From Micrococcales bacterium 73-13 (GTDB taxonomy: Bacteria > Actinomycetota > Actinomycetes > Actinomycetales > Microbacteriaceae): 64,000 nt of DNA. The stretch is from contig MKVN01000016.1 of the NCBI GenBank assembly GCA_001898855.1, positions 55,164 through 119,163 of the forward strand. The letters run 5' to 3'. Position 1 is the first letter of the stretch. Every line of letters begins with the position of its first letter. The notes beneath the pieces were generated by a model. That model was not told the DNA's origin, ran no database searches, and saw only the letters and a list, made by a program, of their open reading frames with translations. The translations under genes were made by a program, and so were the position numbers. Shown here one piece after another: positions 34,544 through 42,488 of this stretch.

Positions 34544-35776
34544 ATGGAACGACGACGTCTCAAGGCCGCCATCGGCGGCACCGCGGCGGCCGCCTCGCTG
34601 GCGCTCGTGCTCGCGGGCTGCGCCGCCGGCGACGGCGGCACCGCGCCCACCGACGGCGGGTCCACCGCCGCGACCTTCCAGCTGATGGACCCGAGGACCG
34701 GCGAGTGCGCGGTCGCCCCGCCCGATGGCGTCGACTTCGCCGCGGCGAAGGAGTACGTCGACCAGTTCTCCCAGCCGTCGAAGGGCATCATCCCCAGCGT
34801 CCTCGGCTGGGACCCACTCCCCGAGCCGCTGCCGGCGGGCCTGAAGATCGGCTACGCGAACAACATGTCGCCGGTCGGCGACGGCCTCTGGCGGCCGTTC
34901 ATCGAGCAGGCGGCCGCGACCGCGGGCGGCGTGTTCGTCAACTACCCGGCCGGTCCCGACCCGGCCGCCGCCGCGACCGGCTTCGACGCGATCGTCGCCG
35001 ACCCGCCGGACATCCTGATCGTCGGCGCCATCGACCCGACCCTGGTGACCGCCCAGGCCAAGCAGCTGCTCGCGGACGGCGTCACGGTCGTCTGGGGCGC
35101 CGACCCGCGCGCACCCGAGATCCTGGGCCTCCAGGACACGCTCGGCGGCATGGGCGGCTCGATCGTCAACGGCGAGGTGCTCGCGGCGGCCGCGGTGTAC
35201 TTCACCTGCGGCACCGGCACCGACCTCGTCTGGTACAACATGCCGGAGTTCCTCTTCTCCACGGTCAACCACCAGGGCGCGGAGGAGCTGCTGAAGCAGC
35301 TGTCGCCGAACGCGAGCATGCGCTCGGTCGACATCTCGATCTTCGCGACGGACAACCCGAACGGGATCGTCCAGGACCTGCAGAGCCATCCGGACACGCA
35401 GTTCTTCATCACCCCCGGCGACCAGTTCCAGATCGGTCTCGCGGCCGCGGCGAAGACCGCCGGCATCGAGAACGCGCAGGGCATCGGCCAGTCCTCGCTG
35501 CCGCAGAACGTCGTTCAGATCCAGGAGGGCACGCAGTACGGCGGGTTCACGCTCGACTTCCAGCAGTTCCTCTTCCAGCTCGTGGACGAGGGCCTGCGCA
35601 AGTACGAGGGCGTGTTCCCGAAGGACGGCTACGGCACCGACTGGCGGAGGATCAACGCGAACATCTCGACGCTGATCACGCAGCAGAACGTGGACGGCCT
35701 GGACATCGGCCCGGACTCGAACTACTACTCGTACCCGAACACCGTCGCGGACTACGCGAAGGCCTGGGGCAGGTAG
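34544..35776 (+). CDS. Orphan substrate-binding lipoprotein (third copy)
   Basis: 410-aa lipoprotein, signal peptide LKAAIGGTAAAASLALVLAGC with lipobox LAGC. It is strikingly close to binding protein 2 (27329-28567): both have QLMDPxTGEC, GYANNMSPVGD, AVYFTCGTGTD and VNGEVLAAAAVYF. No ABC permease or ATPase follows; it lies between the GcvT-like gene and a terminator. It probably delivers a related ligand to system 2. AAGGAG precedes ATG; the leader ends in GAGCAATCAC as in the other two copies, pointing to recent duplication including the leader. Confidence 0.87.
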   Translation: MERRRLKAAIGGTAAAASLALVLAGCAAGDGGTAPTDGGSTAATFQLMDPRTGECAVAPPDGVDFAAAKEYVDQFSQPSKGIIPSVLGWDPLPEPLPAGLKIGYANNMSPVGDGLWRPFIEQAAATAGGVFVNYPAGPDPAAAATGFDAIVADPPDILIVGAIDPTLVTAQAKQLLADGVTVVWGADPRAPEILGLQDTLGGMGGSIVNGEVLAAAAVYFTCGTGTDLVWYNMPEFLFSTVNHQGAEELLKQLSPNASMRSVDISIFATDNPNGIVQDLQSHPDTQFFITPGDQFQIGLAAAAKTAGIENAQGIGQSSLPQNVVQIQEGTQYGGFTLDFQQFLFQLVDEGLRKYEGVFPKDGYGTDWRRINANISTLITQQNVDGLDIGPDSNYYSYPNTVADYAKAWGR

Positions 35777-35801
35777 CAGCGGTCGGCCGATCCGACCGCC
35801 G

Positions 35802-35837
35802 GGGGCGCCGCTCGTCGAACAAGACGGGCGGCGCCCC
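35802..35837 (+). terminator. Stem-loop after the orphan binding protein
   Basis: GGGGCGCCGCTCGTC (35802-35816) pairs with GACGGGCGGCGCCCC (35823-35837), 15 bp with one G-U pair and a 6-nt loop, 25 nt after the stop codon. It has the same GGCGCCG base as the hairpins that follow the other two binding-protein genes. Confidence 0.7.
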
Positions 35838-35893
35838 TGCTCGCCGAGGCGCCCTCGGGCGACCCGTGCGACGCGCAGGCGCGGAATGCACGA

Positions 35894-35904
35894 CAATCAG
35901 ACAG
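35894..35904 (+). promoter_or_regulatory. Weak GntR-type operator match before the SDR pair
   Basis: CAATCAGACAG (35894-35904) differs from the operator consensus at two left-arm positions (TTGTC becomes CAATC) but keeps the GACAG right arm. It lies 50 bp before the ATG of the first SDR. Confidence 0.35.
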
Positions 35905-35954
35905 CACGCGAAAACCCGCCGCTCGCCCGCGGCGGTGCGACCGGAGGGACGACG

Positions 35955-36785
35955 ATGTCCGACACCCCAGCCCTGCACGACCCCGTCCTGGTCGGCGAGA
36001 CCCTCGTCGAGACCTGGGGCGCCCGACGCTTCGAGGGGCGCGTCGCGGCGGTCACGGGCGCGGCGCGCGGCATCGGACGGGCCGTCGCCGAGCGCCTGAT
36101 CGCCGAGGGCGCGACCGTCTACGCGACGGACCTGCGCGAGGAGCTGCTGCACGAGACCTGGGACGGCGTCGCCGCGGCGATCCCGCTCGCCTTCGACGTC
36201 CGGGACAGCGCCGCGGTGGACGCCGCCTTCGACCGGATCCGCGCCGAGCAGGGCAGGCTGCACGTGCTCGTCTGCAACGCGGGCGTCCCCGACCACCCCA
36301 AGCGCGCGAAGGGCTTCCCCGGCGACCCCGAGCCGGCGACCATCGACGACGAGACCTGGCGCTTCGTCCTCGACATCAACCTCAGCGGCACGTTCTACTG
36401 CATCCGCGCCGCGCTGCCGCTGATCCGCGCGGTCGGTCCGGCCGGCGGCGCGATCGTCAACCTCTCCAGCGTCGCGGCGCTGCACCCCTCGCCGCTCGCC
36501 GCGCCGTACCCGTCGTCCAAGTCCGGGCTGATCGGCATGACGCACGCCCTCGCCGCGCTGCTCGGCCCGGAGAACATCCGGGTGAACGCGGTCGCCCCCG
36601 CGGCGACCGACGGCGCGATGATGCCGGACGACAAGGAGTACCTCGCGACGCTCACCGCGAAGCAGCCGATCGACCGGCTCGTGCCGCCGAGCGAGATGGC
36701 CGCGACGATCGTCCACCTCTGCTCCGACGAGGCGCAGTTCATGACCGGCCAGACCGTCAGCGTCAGCGGCGGCATGGTGATGTGA
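35955..36785 (+). CDS. SDR with N-terminal extension (pair member 1)
   Basis: 276-aa short-chain dehydrogenase with a 30-residue extension before the Rossmann fold; the extension ends GETLVETWGARRFEGRV. NAD-binding TGAARGIGRAV, then CNAG, Ser in NLSSV, and the active site YPSSK (YxxxK). It ends with QFMTGQTVSVSGGMVM. ATG 35955 is preceded by GGAGGG. The next gene is a close paralogue beginning within its stop codon (GTGA) or 26 nt later. Likely a dehydrogenase for a diol, alcohol or ketone intermediate; the pairing suggests a hetero-oligomer or two stereospecific enzymes. Confidence 0.85.
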   Translation: MSDTPALHDPVLVGETLVETWGARRFEGRVAAVTGAARGIGRAVAERLIAEGATVYATDLREELLHETWDGVAAAIPLAFDVRDSAAVDAAFDRIRAEQGRLHVLVCNAGVPDHPKRAKGFPGDPEPATIDDETWRFVLDINLSGTFYCIRAALPLIRAVGPAGGAIVNLSSVAALHPSPLAAPYPSSKSGLIGMTHALAALLGPENIRVNAVAPAATDGAMMPDDKEYLATLTAKQPIDRLVPPSEMAATIVHLCSDEAQFMTGQTVSVSGGMVM

Positions 36786-36811
36786 CGGACCAGGCACGAG
36801 GGAGCAAGGAC

Positions 36812-37657
36812 ATGGACAAGTACGCGAACGAGATCCAGCCCGTGGTCGGTCCCGTCGAGGTCGGCGGCGAGCTCGTCGAGACCTGGGGCTTCCGCCGCTT
36901 CGAGGGCCGGGTCGCCGCGGTCACCGGCGCCGCGTCCGGGATGGGCGAGGCCGTCGTGCGCCGGTTCGTCGCCGAGGGGGCCGTCGTCTACGCGCTCGAC
37001 CTCTCGCGGGAGCGGCTCGACCGGATCTGGGGCGACGTCCCAGAGGTCACCGGCATCGCGGTCGACGTCGCCGACAGCGCCTCGGTGAACGCGGCGTTCG
37101 AGCGCATCGGCGCCGAGCGGGGCGGCCTGCACTCGCTGGTGACCGCGGCCGGCGTCTCCGACTCGCCGACCCGCATGGACCCGGAGGGCGGGCACAGCTC
37201 CGCCGACCTGTCGACCATCGACGACGACTCGTGGGACTTCGTGATCGGCGTCAACCTGACCGGCACGTTCTACTGCATCCGGGCCGCGATGCCGCTCATC
37301 CAGGCGACCGGCGCGGGCGGCGCGATCGTCACGATCTCCTCGGTCGGCGCCTTCGCGCCCTACCCCCTGCCCGCGGCCTATCCCGCGTCGAAGGCGGGCG
37401 TCGCCGGCATGACGCGGGCGATCGCCGCGCTCGTCGCGCGCGAGAACATTCGGGTCAACACCGTCGCGCCCGCTGCGACGAGGACCGCGATGCTGCCGAC
37501 CGACGAGGAGCTGCTCGACTCGCTGCTCGCGCTGCAGCCCATCCCGCGCGCGATCCCGGCGAGCGAGATGGCGGCGAACATCGTCTACCTGTGCAGCGAC
37601 GAGGCGCAGTTCATGACCGGCCAGACGGTGCACGTCAACGGCGGGATGGTGATGTAG
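36812..37657 (+). CDS. SDR with N-terminal extension (pair member 2)
   Basis: 281-aa paralogue of the preceding SDR, sharing the GGELVETWGFRRFEGRVAAV extension and the QFMTGQTVHVNGGMVM ending. Cofactor loop TGAASGMGEAV; catalytic Ser in TISSV and YPASK. ATG 36812 is chosen because GGGAG lies 8 nt upstream; the alternative GTG 36782 would give a GTGA overlap and ten more residues. A Gly to Met change in the third glycine of the cofactor loop (TGAASGMG) is normal in part of the family. Confidence 0.84.
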   Translation: MDKYANEIQPVVGPVEVGGELVETWGFRRFEGRVAAVTGAASGMGEAVVRRFVAEGAVVYALDLSRERLDRIWGDVPEVTGIAVDVADSASVNAAFERIGAERGGLHSLVTAAGVSDSPTRMDPEGGHSSADLSTIDDDSWDFVIGVNLTGTFYCIRAAMPLIQATGAGGAIVTISSVGAFAPYPLPAAYPASKAGVAGMTRAIAALVARENIRVNTVAPAATRTAMLPTDEELLDSLLALQPIPRAIPASEMAANIVYLCSDEAQFMTGQTVHVNGGMVM

Positions 37658-37667
37658 GCGCGGCGCC

Positions 37668-38462
37668 TCAGGGCTCGAGGTCGGTAAAGTTCGTGCCGGC
37701 GGAGAGCGCCACGGTGCCGCCGTCGACGGACAGCGCGGTGCCGGTCACGTAGCTCGAGCCGCTCGAGGCGAGCCAGAGCACGCCCTGCGCGATCTCGTCC
37801 GCCTGCCCGAGCCGGCTCATCGGCGTGCCGAGCAGCAGACGGTCCTTGAGCGGCTGCGGCAGCTCCTGGAGGAACGGGGTGTCGATCGGGCCCGGGCAGA
37901 TCGCGTTCACCCGGATGCCGTCCCGCGCGTGGTCGATCGCCGCGGCCTTGGTCAGGCCGATGACACCGTGCTTCGCGGCGGTGTAGGCGCCGAGGTTGTA
38001 GCCGGCGACGAGACCGGAGGCGCTCGCCGTGTTGATGATCGAGCCGCCGCCGCGCGGCGCCATGACGGCGACCTCGGCCTTGATGCAGAAGTAGACGGCG
38101 TTGAAGTCGATGTCGACGACGCGCTTCCAGTCGTCGGTGCGGATCCGGCCGAGCGGCACGTGCTCGCCCTCGACGCCCGCGTTGTTGTGCGCGACGTCGA
38201 GGCCGCCGAAGCGCTCGACCACCGCGGCGACGGAGGCCTCGACCGAGTCGAAGTCGGCGACGTCGGTGCGGAAGAACTCGGCCGTGCCGCCGGCGGCGCG
38301 GATCAGCTCGACGGTCTCGGCGCCGGCGGCCTCGGCGATGTCGGCGACGGCGACGTTCGCCCCCGTCGCGCCGAAGGCGAGCGCCGTCGCCCGGCCGATG
38401 CCCGAGCCGGAGCCGGTGACCAGCACGGTGCGGCCGGAGAAGTCGTAGGAGATGTCGGGCAT
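37668..38462 (-). CDS. SDR oxidoreductase, last gene of the FAD monooxygenase operon
   Basis: 264-aa classical SDR: TGSGSGIGRATAL cofactor loop, HNNAGVEG, NTAS serine, YTAAKHG active site, and CPGPIDTPF. It closely resembles its neighbour at 38482-39273 (shared xISYDFSGRTxxxTG start and LSAGTxFxDLxx end), so the pair arose by tandem duplication. It is 19 bp downstream of that gene and converges with the other SDR pair. It is expected to be co-transcribed from the operator-controlled promoter at 41695-41724. Confidence 0.86.
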   Translation of the reverse strand: MPDISYDFSGRTVLVTGSGSGIGRATALAFGATGANVAVADIAEAAGAETVELIRAAGGTAEFFRTDVADFDSVEASVAAVVERFGGLDVAHNNAGVEGEHVPLGRIRTDDWKRVVDIDFNAVYFCIKAEVAVMAPRGGGSIINTASASGLVAGYNLGAYTAAKHGVIGLTKAAAIDHARDGIRVNAICPGPIDTPFLQELPQPLKDRLLLGTPMSRLGQADEIAQGVLWLASSGSSYVTGTALSVDGGTVALSAGTNFTDLEP

Positions 38463-38481
38463 GGGGGCTCCTTGGCGTGGC

Positions 38482-39273
38482 TCAGAGGTCGAGGTCGGAG
38501 AAGTCGGTGCCGGCCGAGAGGATCGTCAGGCCCGCGTCGATCGGGAGCGCGACGCCGTTCACGTAGCTCGCGCCGTCGGAGGCGAGCCAGAGCACGCCGC
38601 TGGCGATCTCCTCGGCCGAGGCGAGCCGCTTCATGGGCACGCCGAGCATGAGGCGCTGGACGATCTGGGGCGGGACCTCGCCGACGAAGGGCGTGTCGAC
38701 GCCGCCGGGGCAGACCGCGTTCACCCGGATGCCGTCCTTGGCGTGGTCGACCGCTGCGGAGCGGGTGAGGCCGATCAGCCCGTGCTTGGCCGCCGTGTAC
38801 GGACCGGAGTGGTAGCCGGCGAACAGGCCCGCGGCCGAGGCGGTGTTGACGATCGCGCCGCGGCCCTGGCGCCGCATGACGGCGACCTCGGCGCGGATGC
38901 AGTAGTAGACGGCGTTCAGGTCGACCTCGACGACCCGGCGCCAGTCCTCGAGGTCGACGTCGCCGAACGGCACGTGCTCGCTCTCGATGCCGGCGTTGTT
39001 GTGCGCGACGTCGAGCCGGCCGAAGCGCTCGACGACCGCGGCGACCGTCCGCTCGGCGGCCGCCGCGTCGGCGACGTCGAGCGGGAAGAACTCGGCGCTG
39101 CCGCCCGCGGCGCGGATCAGCTTCACGGTCTCGAGCCCGCCGGGCTCGGCGATGTCGGAGACCGCGACGTCCGCGCCCGCGGCGCCGAAGGCGAGCGCCG
39201 TCGCGCGGCCGATGCCGGAGCCCGCGCCGGTGATGAAGGCGGTGCGGCCGGAGAAGTCGTAGCTGACGTTCAC
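38482..39273 (-). CDS. SDR oxidoreductase, tandem paralogue
   Basis: 263-aa classical SDR with TGAGSGIGRATAL, HNNAGIES, NTAS and YTAAKHG motifs. Paralogue of the gene at 37668-38462. It starts at GTG 39273, 10 bp after the serine hydrolase gene, within the four-gene operon FAD monooxygenase - serine hydrolase - SDR - SDR. The substrate-loop residues near the C-terminus (VPPQIVQRLMLGVPMKRL) differ from the sister gene, so the two probably accept different stereoisomers or ring substituents. Confidence 0.86.
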   Translation of the reverse strand: MNVSYDFSGRTAFITGAGSGIGRATALAFGAAGADVAVSDIAEPGGLETVKLIRAAGGSAEFFPLDVADAAAAERTVAAVVERFGRLDVAHNNAGIESEHVPFGDVDLEDWRRVVEVDLNAVYYCIRAEVAVMRRQGRGAIVNTASAAGLFAGYHSGPYTAAKHGLIGLTRSAAVDHAKDGIRVNAVCPGGVDTPFVGEVPPQIVQRLMLGVPMKRLASAEEIASGVLWLASDGASYVNGVALPIDAGLTILSAGTDFSDLDL

Positions 39274-39283
39274 GATGCCGTCC

Positions 39284-40438
39284 TCACGACAGCGCGCTCA
39301 CGACGATGTCGGAGAGGCGCTGGAAGCGGTCGATGTTCGGCCCCTGCGGGAGCAGGCCGGTGCTCAGGCCGACGAAGGTCGCGTCGAGCTCGGGGTCGAC
39401 CCAGTACTCGGTCGATCCGGCGCCGTAGTTGCCGAACGTCGCGGGGCTGGTCAGCGTGCCGAACTGGTGCTTGACGATGCGCTCGCCGCGGACGCTGAAG
39501 CCGAGGCCGAGGTAGGCCGGCGGCACCTCGTAGCCGTTGCGCAGCGCCGCGGCCTTGTACAGCTCGTTCGGGAAGTCGCCGGTGTGGTTGCGCCGGGCGA
39601 GCCGGATCATGGCCGGCGAGAGGATCCGCGCGCCGTCCAGCTCGCCGCCGCGGCGCAGCATCTCCGCGAACCGGCCCATGTCCTGGGCGGTCGAGGCGGC
39701 GCCCATCCAGACCGCCTCGTGGCGCTCGGCGAGGAAGATGCCGTTCGGGTCGTCGTTCTGCTTGGAGAGGTGCTGGACCGGCACGACGCCGCGGAAGTCC
39801 GGCATGACGTGCCGCGGCCGCATGTGCGCGCGCAGGCCGAGCCGGGTGTCGTCCATGCCGAGCGGGATCAGCAGGTCCTGCTCGAAGATGTCGTTGATCG
39901 AGCGGCCCTCGGGGTCGGTGCGGCGCAGCACCTCGCCGAGCAGGATGTGGTTCGCCATCGGCGAGTAGTCGCAGCGGCTGCCCGGCTCGCTCGCGCCGTG
40001 CACCAGCGCGACGACCGACTCGACCATCTCGGAGAGCTCGTCGAAGGCGAGGCCCGGCTTCGTCTCCCAGACGCCGGGCAGGCCGTTCGTGTGGGTGAGG
40101 AAGTGGTGGATCGTCGCGCGCTCGCGCGGCGGACCGGAGAACTCGGGGATGATGTCCGAGACCTTCGTCGTGAGCGCGATCCGCCCGAGCTCGATCGCCC
40201 GGAGGATGAGCACGTTCACGAACGCCTTCGTCACGGAGAAGATCGAGAAGACGGTGTCGTCCTGCAGCGGGATCCGCTGCGCCTCGTCCGCGTGGCCGAC
40301 GACGAGGTGCGCGAGCTGCTCGCCGTGCTGGGCGATCCGGATCGAGGCGCCCCAGTACTTGCGCGCGGCGACGTCCGCCTCGAGCACCTCCCGCAGGTGC
40401 TCGAGCCGCGCGGCGCGGAACGCGTCCTGCGCGCTCAT
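39284..40438 (-). CDS. Serine hydrolase of beta-lactamase fold (EstB/class C-like)
   Basis: 384-aa cytosolic member of the class C beta-lactamase / esterase superfamily. SVTK is the SxxK nucleophile motif (IFSVTKAF) and YSPMAN holds the YxN tyrosine; the third box is replaced by a glycine-rich FGNYGAGS segment. No signal peptide. It starts with ATGA overlap on the FAD monooxygenase gene. A similar but distinct hydrolase lies at 15928-17109, also under the same operator type. A role as ester or lactone hydrolase in the phenol pathway is inferred. Confidence 0.84.
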   Translation of the reverse strand: MSAQDAFRAARLEHLREVLEADVAARKYWGASIRIAQHGEQLAHLVVGHADEAQRIPLQDDTVFSIFSVTKAFVNVLILRAIELGRIALTTKVSDIIPEFSGPPRERATIHHFLTHTNGLPGVWETKPGLAFDELSEMVESVVALVHGASEPGSRCDYSPMANHILLGEVLRRTDPEGRSINDIFEQDLLIPLGMDDTRLGLRAHMRPRHVMPDFRGVVPVQHLSKQNDDPNGIFLAERHEAVWMGAASTAQDMGRFAEMLRRGGELDGARILSPAMIRLARRNHTGDFPNELYKAAALRNGYEVPPAYLGLGFSVRGERIVKHQFGTLTSPATFGNYGAGSTEYWVDPELDATFVGLSTGLLPQGPNIDRFQRLSDIVVSALS

Positions 40439-41628
40439 CGCTCCATCGCCAGGATCGAGGGGCTGCGGACCGAGTCGAGGCTGAGCAGCATCTCCCGCTG
40501 GCCCTCGCGGGTCGCGGTCAGCGTGCGCTGGTACTGCGTCGCCTCGCGGAGCTCGTCGACGTCGATGTTCCCGTAGACGACCCGTTTCAGGCCCGAGGCG
40601 ATCGGCGAGGAGACCTCGCTGAAGACCCGCGAGCGCTCCGCGGCCCAGAGGTCGAGGTAGCCCTCGTCGACCTCGCCCCTCGCGACGGCGGGGAGCACCT
40701 CCTCGAGCGCGAGCACGTCGTAGAGGCCGGTGGTCAGGCCGAGGCCGCCGGTCGGGTTCGTGAGGTGCGCGGCGTCGCCGATGAGCACGACCCGGCCGTC
40801 GCGCAGCTTGCTCGCGAGGCGCTGGTGCATCCGGTACGGCCGGTAGTCGACGAGCTCGAACTCGAAGTCCGGGCCCCACAGCCCCCGGTAGAACTCCTCG
40901 ATCCGCTCGACGATCCCCTCCTCGGGCAGCGAGTCGGACTCCTGGAAGGTGCAGCGCCACAGGCCCTCGCCGTCGATGTCGGCGATGACGCAGGCGTGGG
41001 TCGGGTGGATGTAGAGGTTCGAGCTGCGGAAGCCGCGGCTGCGCAGGTCCGCGCGGAGGTTCGTCGCGACGAAGCGCTCGTCCCAGGTGAAGCCGTCGAG
41101 GCTCGCGCCGATGAGCTCGCGGACGGTGCTGCGGCCGCCGTCGGCGCCGACCAGCCAGCCGGCGCGGAGCCGTTCGGTGCCGTCGGCGGTCTCGACGGTC
41201 ACGGTCACGCCGTCGGCGTCCTGCTCGAGGCCCGAGACGCGCGTCCCCCAGCGGATCTCGACGCCGAGACGGGCGAGGTGCTCGGCGACGAGCGTCGTGA
41301 ACTCGCCCTGGCCGAGGTGGAGGTTGTACGGCGTCGGGGTGTCGCCGTCGATGACCTCGAATGGGGCGGAGAGCACCTCGCCGAGGGCGACGACGTGCAG
41401 GTTGAAGCCCTCGCGGTCGAGGTGACCGCGCTCCTTCATGTCCTCGAGGATCCCGAGCCGGTCGAGGTCGGGCAGCAGCGGGTGGAGGTAGACCACCGCG
41501 CGGGGCGACATGTTCGGCACCGGATCGGCCTCGACGACGGTGACCTTCAGGCCCTGCTTCGCGAGCGCGAGCGCCGCCATGACGCCGACCGGGCCGGCGC
41601 CCGCGACGATCACGGTGTCATCCGCCAT
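40435..41628 (-). CDS. Class A FAD-dependent aromatic hydroxylase
   Basis: 397-aa flavoprotein monooxygenase of the p-hydroxybenzoate-hydroxylase type. GAGPVGVMAALALA near residues 9-22 is the dinucleotide fold, VGADGGRSTVREL the DG motif, and RVVLIGDAAHLTNPTGGLGL the GD motif that binds FAD ribose. Such enzymes insert one oxygen ortho or para to a phenolic OH using NAD(P)H. First gene of a four-gene operon. ATG 41628 is chosen from GGAGGAGG just upstream. The promoter at 41695-41724 carries two operator sites. Confidence 0.88.
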   Translation of the reverse strand: MADDTVIVAGAGPVGVMAALALAKQGLKVTVVEADPVPNMSPRAVVYLHPLLPDLDRLGILEDMKERGHLDREGFNLHVVALGEVLSAPFEVIDGDTPTPYNLHLGQGEFTTLVAEHLARLGVEIRWGTRVSGLEQDADGVTVTVETADGTERLRAGWLVGADGGRSTVRELIGASLDGFTWDERFVATNLRADLRSRGFRSSNLYIHPTHACVIADIDGEGLWRCTFQESDSLPEEGIVERIEEFYRGLWGPDFEFELVDYRPYRMHQRLASKLRDGRVVLIGDAAHLTNPTGGLGLTTGLYDVLALEEVLPAVARGEVDEGYLDLWAAERSRVFSEVSSPIASGLKRVVYGNIDVDELREATQYQRTLTATREGQREMLLSLDSVRSPSILAMER

Positions 41629-41694
41629 GGTTCCTCCTCCTCGAGGTGCCGGCGCGCGCCGACGCGTCGCGCCCGGAGCCATCGGGCCGAGGCC

Positions 41695-41736
41695 ACGCTA
41701 GCCTGTCAGACAGCTTCATGTCAACTTGCCTGACAA
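41695..41736 (-). promoter_or_regulatory. Promoter of the FAD monooxygenase operon with two operators
   Basis: On the minus strand TTGACA (41724-41719) and TAGCGT (41700-41695) are 18 bp apart. CTGTCTGACAG (41713-41703), a perfect palindrome, fills the spacer next to the -10; a second site TTGTCAGGCAA (41736-41726, one core mismatch) lies just upstream of the -35. This is the clearest promoter-operator set in the window. Confidence 0.75.
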
Positions 41737-41755
41737 TCCGCCGAGCAGGGCCGAG

Positions 41756-42457
41756 TCAGCCCGCCGCCGCGGCCGCCTGCGCCCGTTCCAGCGCCACCAG
41801 CGCCGTCCGGGCCTCCTGCTGGACGTGGAACGCGGCCGCCGACCGCGCGCTCTTCACGTCGCCTCGCGCGAGGGAGTCGAGCATCGCCTCGAGCTCGATG
41901 AGGTTCTGCGTGGTGCGTCCCGGCTGCTCGAGCGCGAGCGCCCGCAGCTGGGTCACGCGGCGCTGCAGCAGGTTGACCATCTGCAGCAGGATGGGGTTCT
42001 TCCCGCCCTCGAGGAGCACCTCGTAGACCCCGTTCATGGCCCGCATGGCGGCGACCGAGGCGCCCTCGCCGCGCTCGGCGGCGGCCCGCACCTCGGCGAC
42101 CGCCTCCCGGAGCCGCTCGACGTCGGCCGGCTCGGCGTGCTTGATGAAGAGCTCGACGGCGAGCCGCTCGAGCTCGACGCGGACCTCGCTGACCGAGGTG
42201 GCGAGCTCGGGGCTCGTGACGGCGACGATCGTGCCGCGGCCGCTCAGCGACTCGACGAGTCCCTCGGCCTCGAGCTGGCGCAGCGCCTCGCGCACCGACG
42301 GGCGGCTCGCCTGCGTCATCTCGCAGAGCTCGCGCTCGACCAGGAGCTTGCCCGGCTCGAGACGCATCTCGATGATCGCGTCGCGCAGGATCGACGCGAC
42401 CTGCTCACGGATGGGAGCGTGCCGCTGGACCTGGCGCCCGCCGAGGAGATTGCTCAC
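41756..42457 (-). CDS. GntR-family regulator, FadR/FCD type (copy 2)
   Basis: 233-aa repressor, paralogue of the GntR at 19573-20232. Winged helix REQVASILRDAIIEM ... QASRPSVREALRQLEAEGLV, wing SLSGRGTIVA; FCD effector domain from about residue 85 (SEVRVELERLAVELF). The effector domains differ much more than the DNA-binding domains, which suggests the same operators but different inducers. It is divergent from nothing; its gene lies between the operator-bearing promoter of the monooxygenase operon and the SMP-30 gene. Confidence 0.87.
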   Translation of the reverse strand: MSNLLGGRQVQRHAPIREQVASILRDAIIEMRLEPGKLLVERELCEMTQASRPSVREALRQLEAEGLVESLSGRGTIVAVTSPELATSVSEVRVELERLAVELFIKHAEPADVERLREAVAEVRAAAERGEGASVAAMRAMNGVYEVLLEGGKNPILLQMVNLLQRRVTQLRALALEQPGRTTQNLIELEAMLDSLARGDVKSARSAAAFHVQQEARTALVALERAQAAAAAG

Positions 42458-42488
42458 GCCCGGCCCCTTCCATGCTGCCCGGTCGAGC

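Noticed and set aside
15928..40438. Antibiotic resistance through beta-lactamases
   Set aside because: The two proteins lack signal peptides and a KTG box and sit in catabolic operons; esterase function is more likely.
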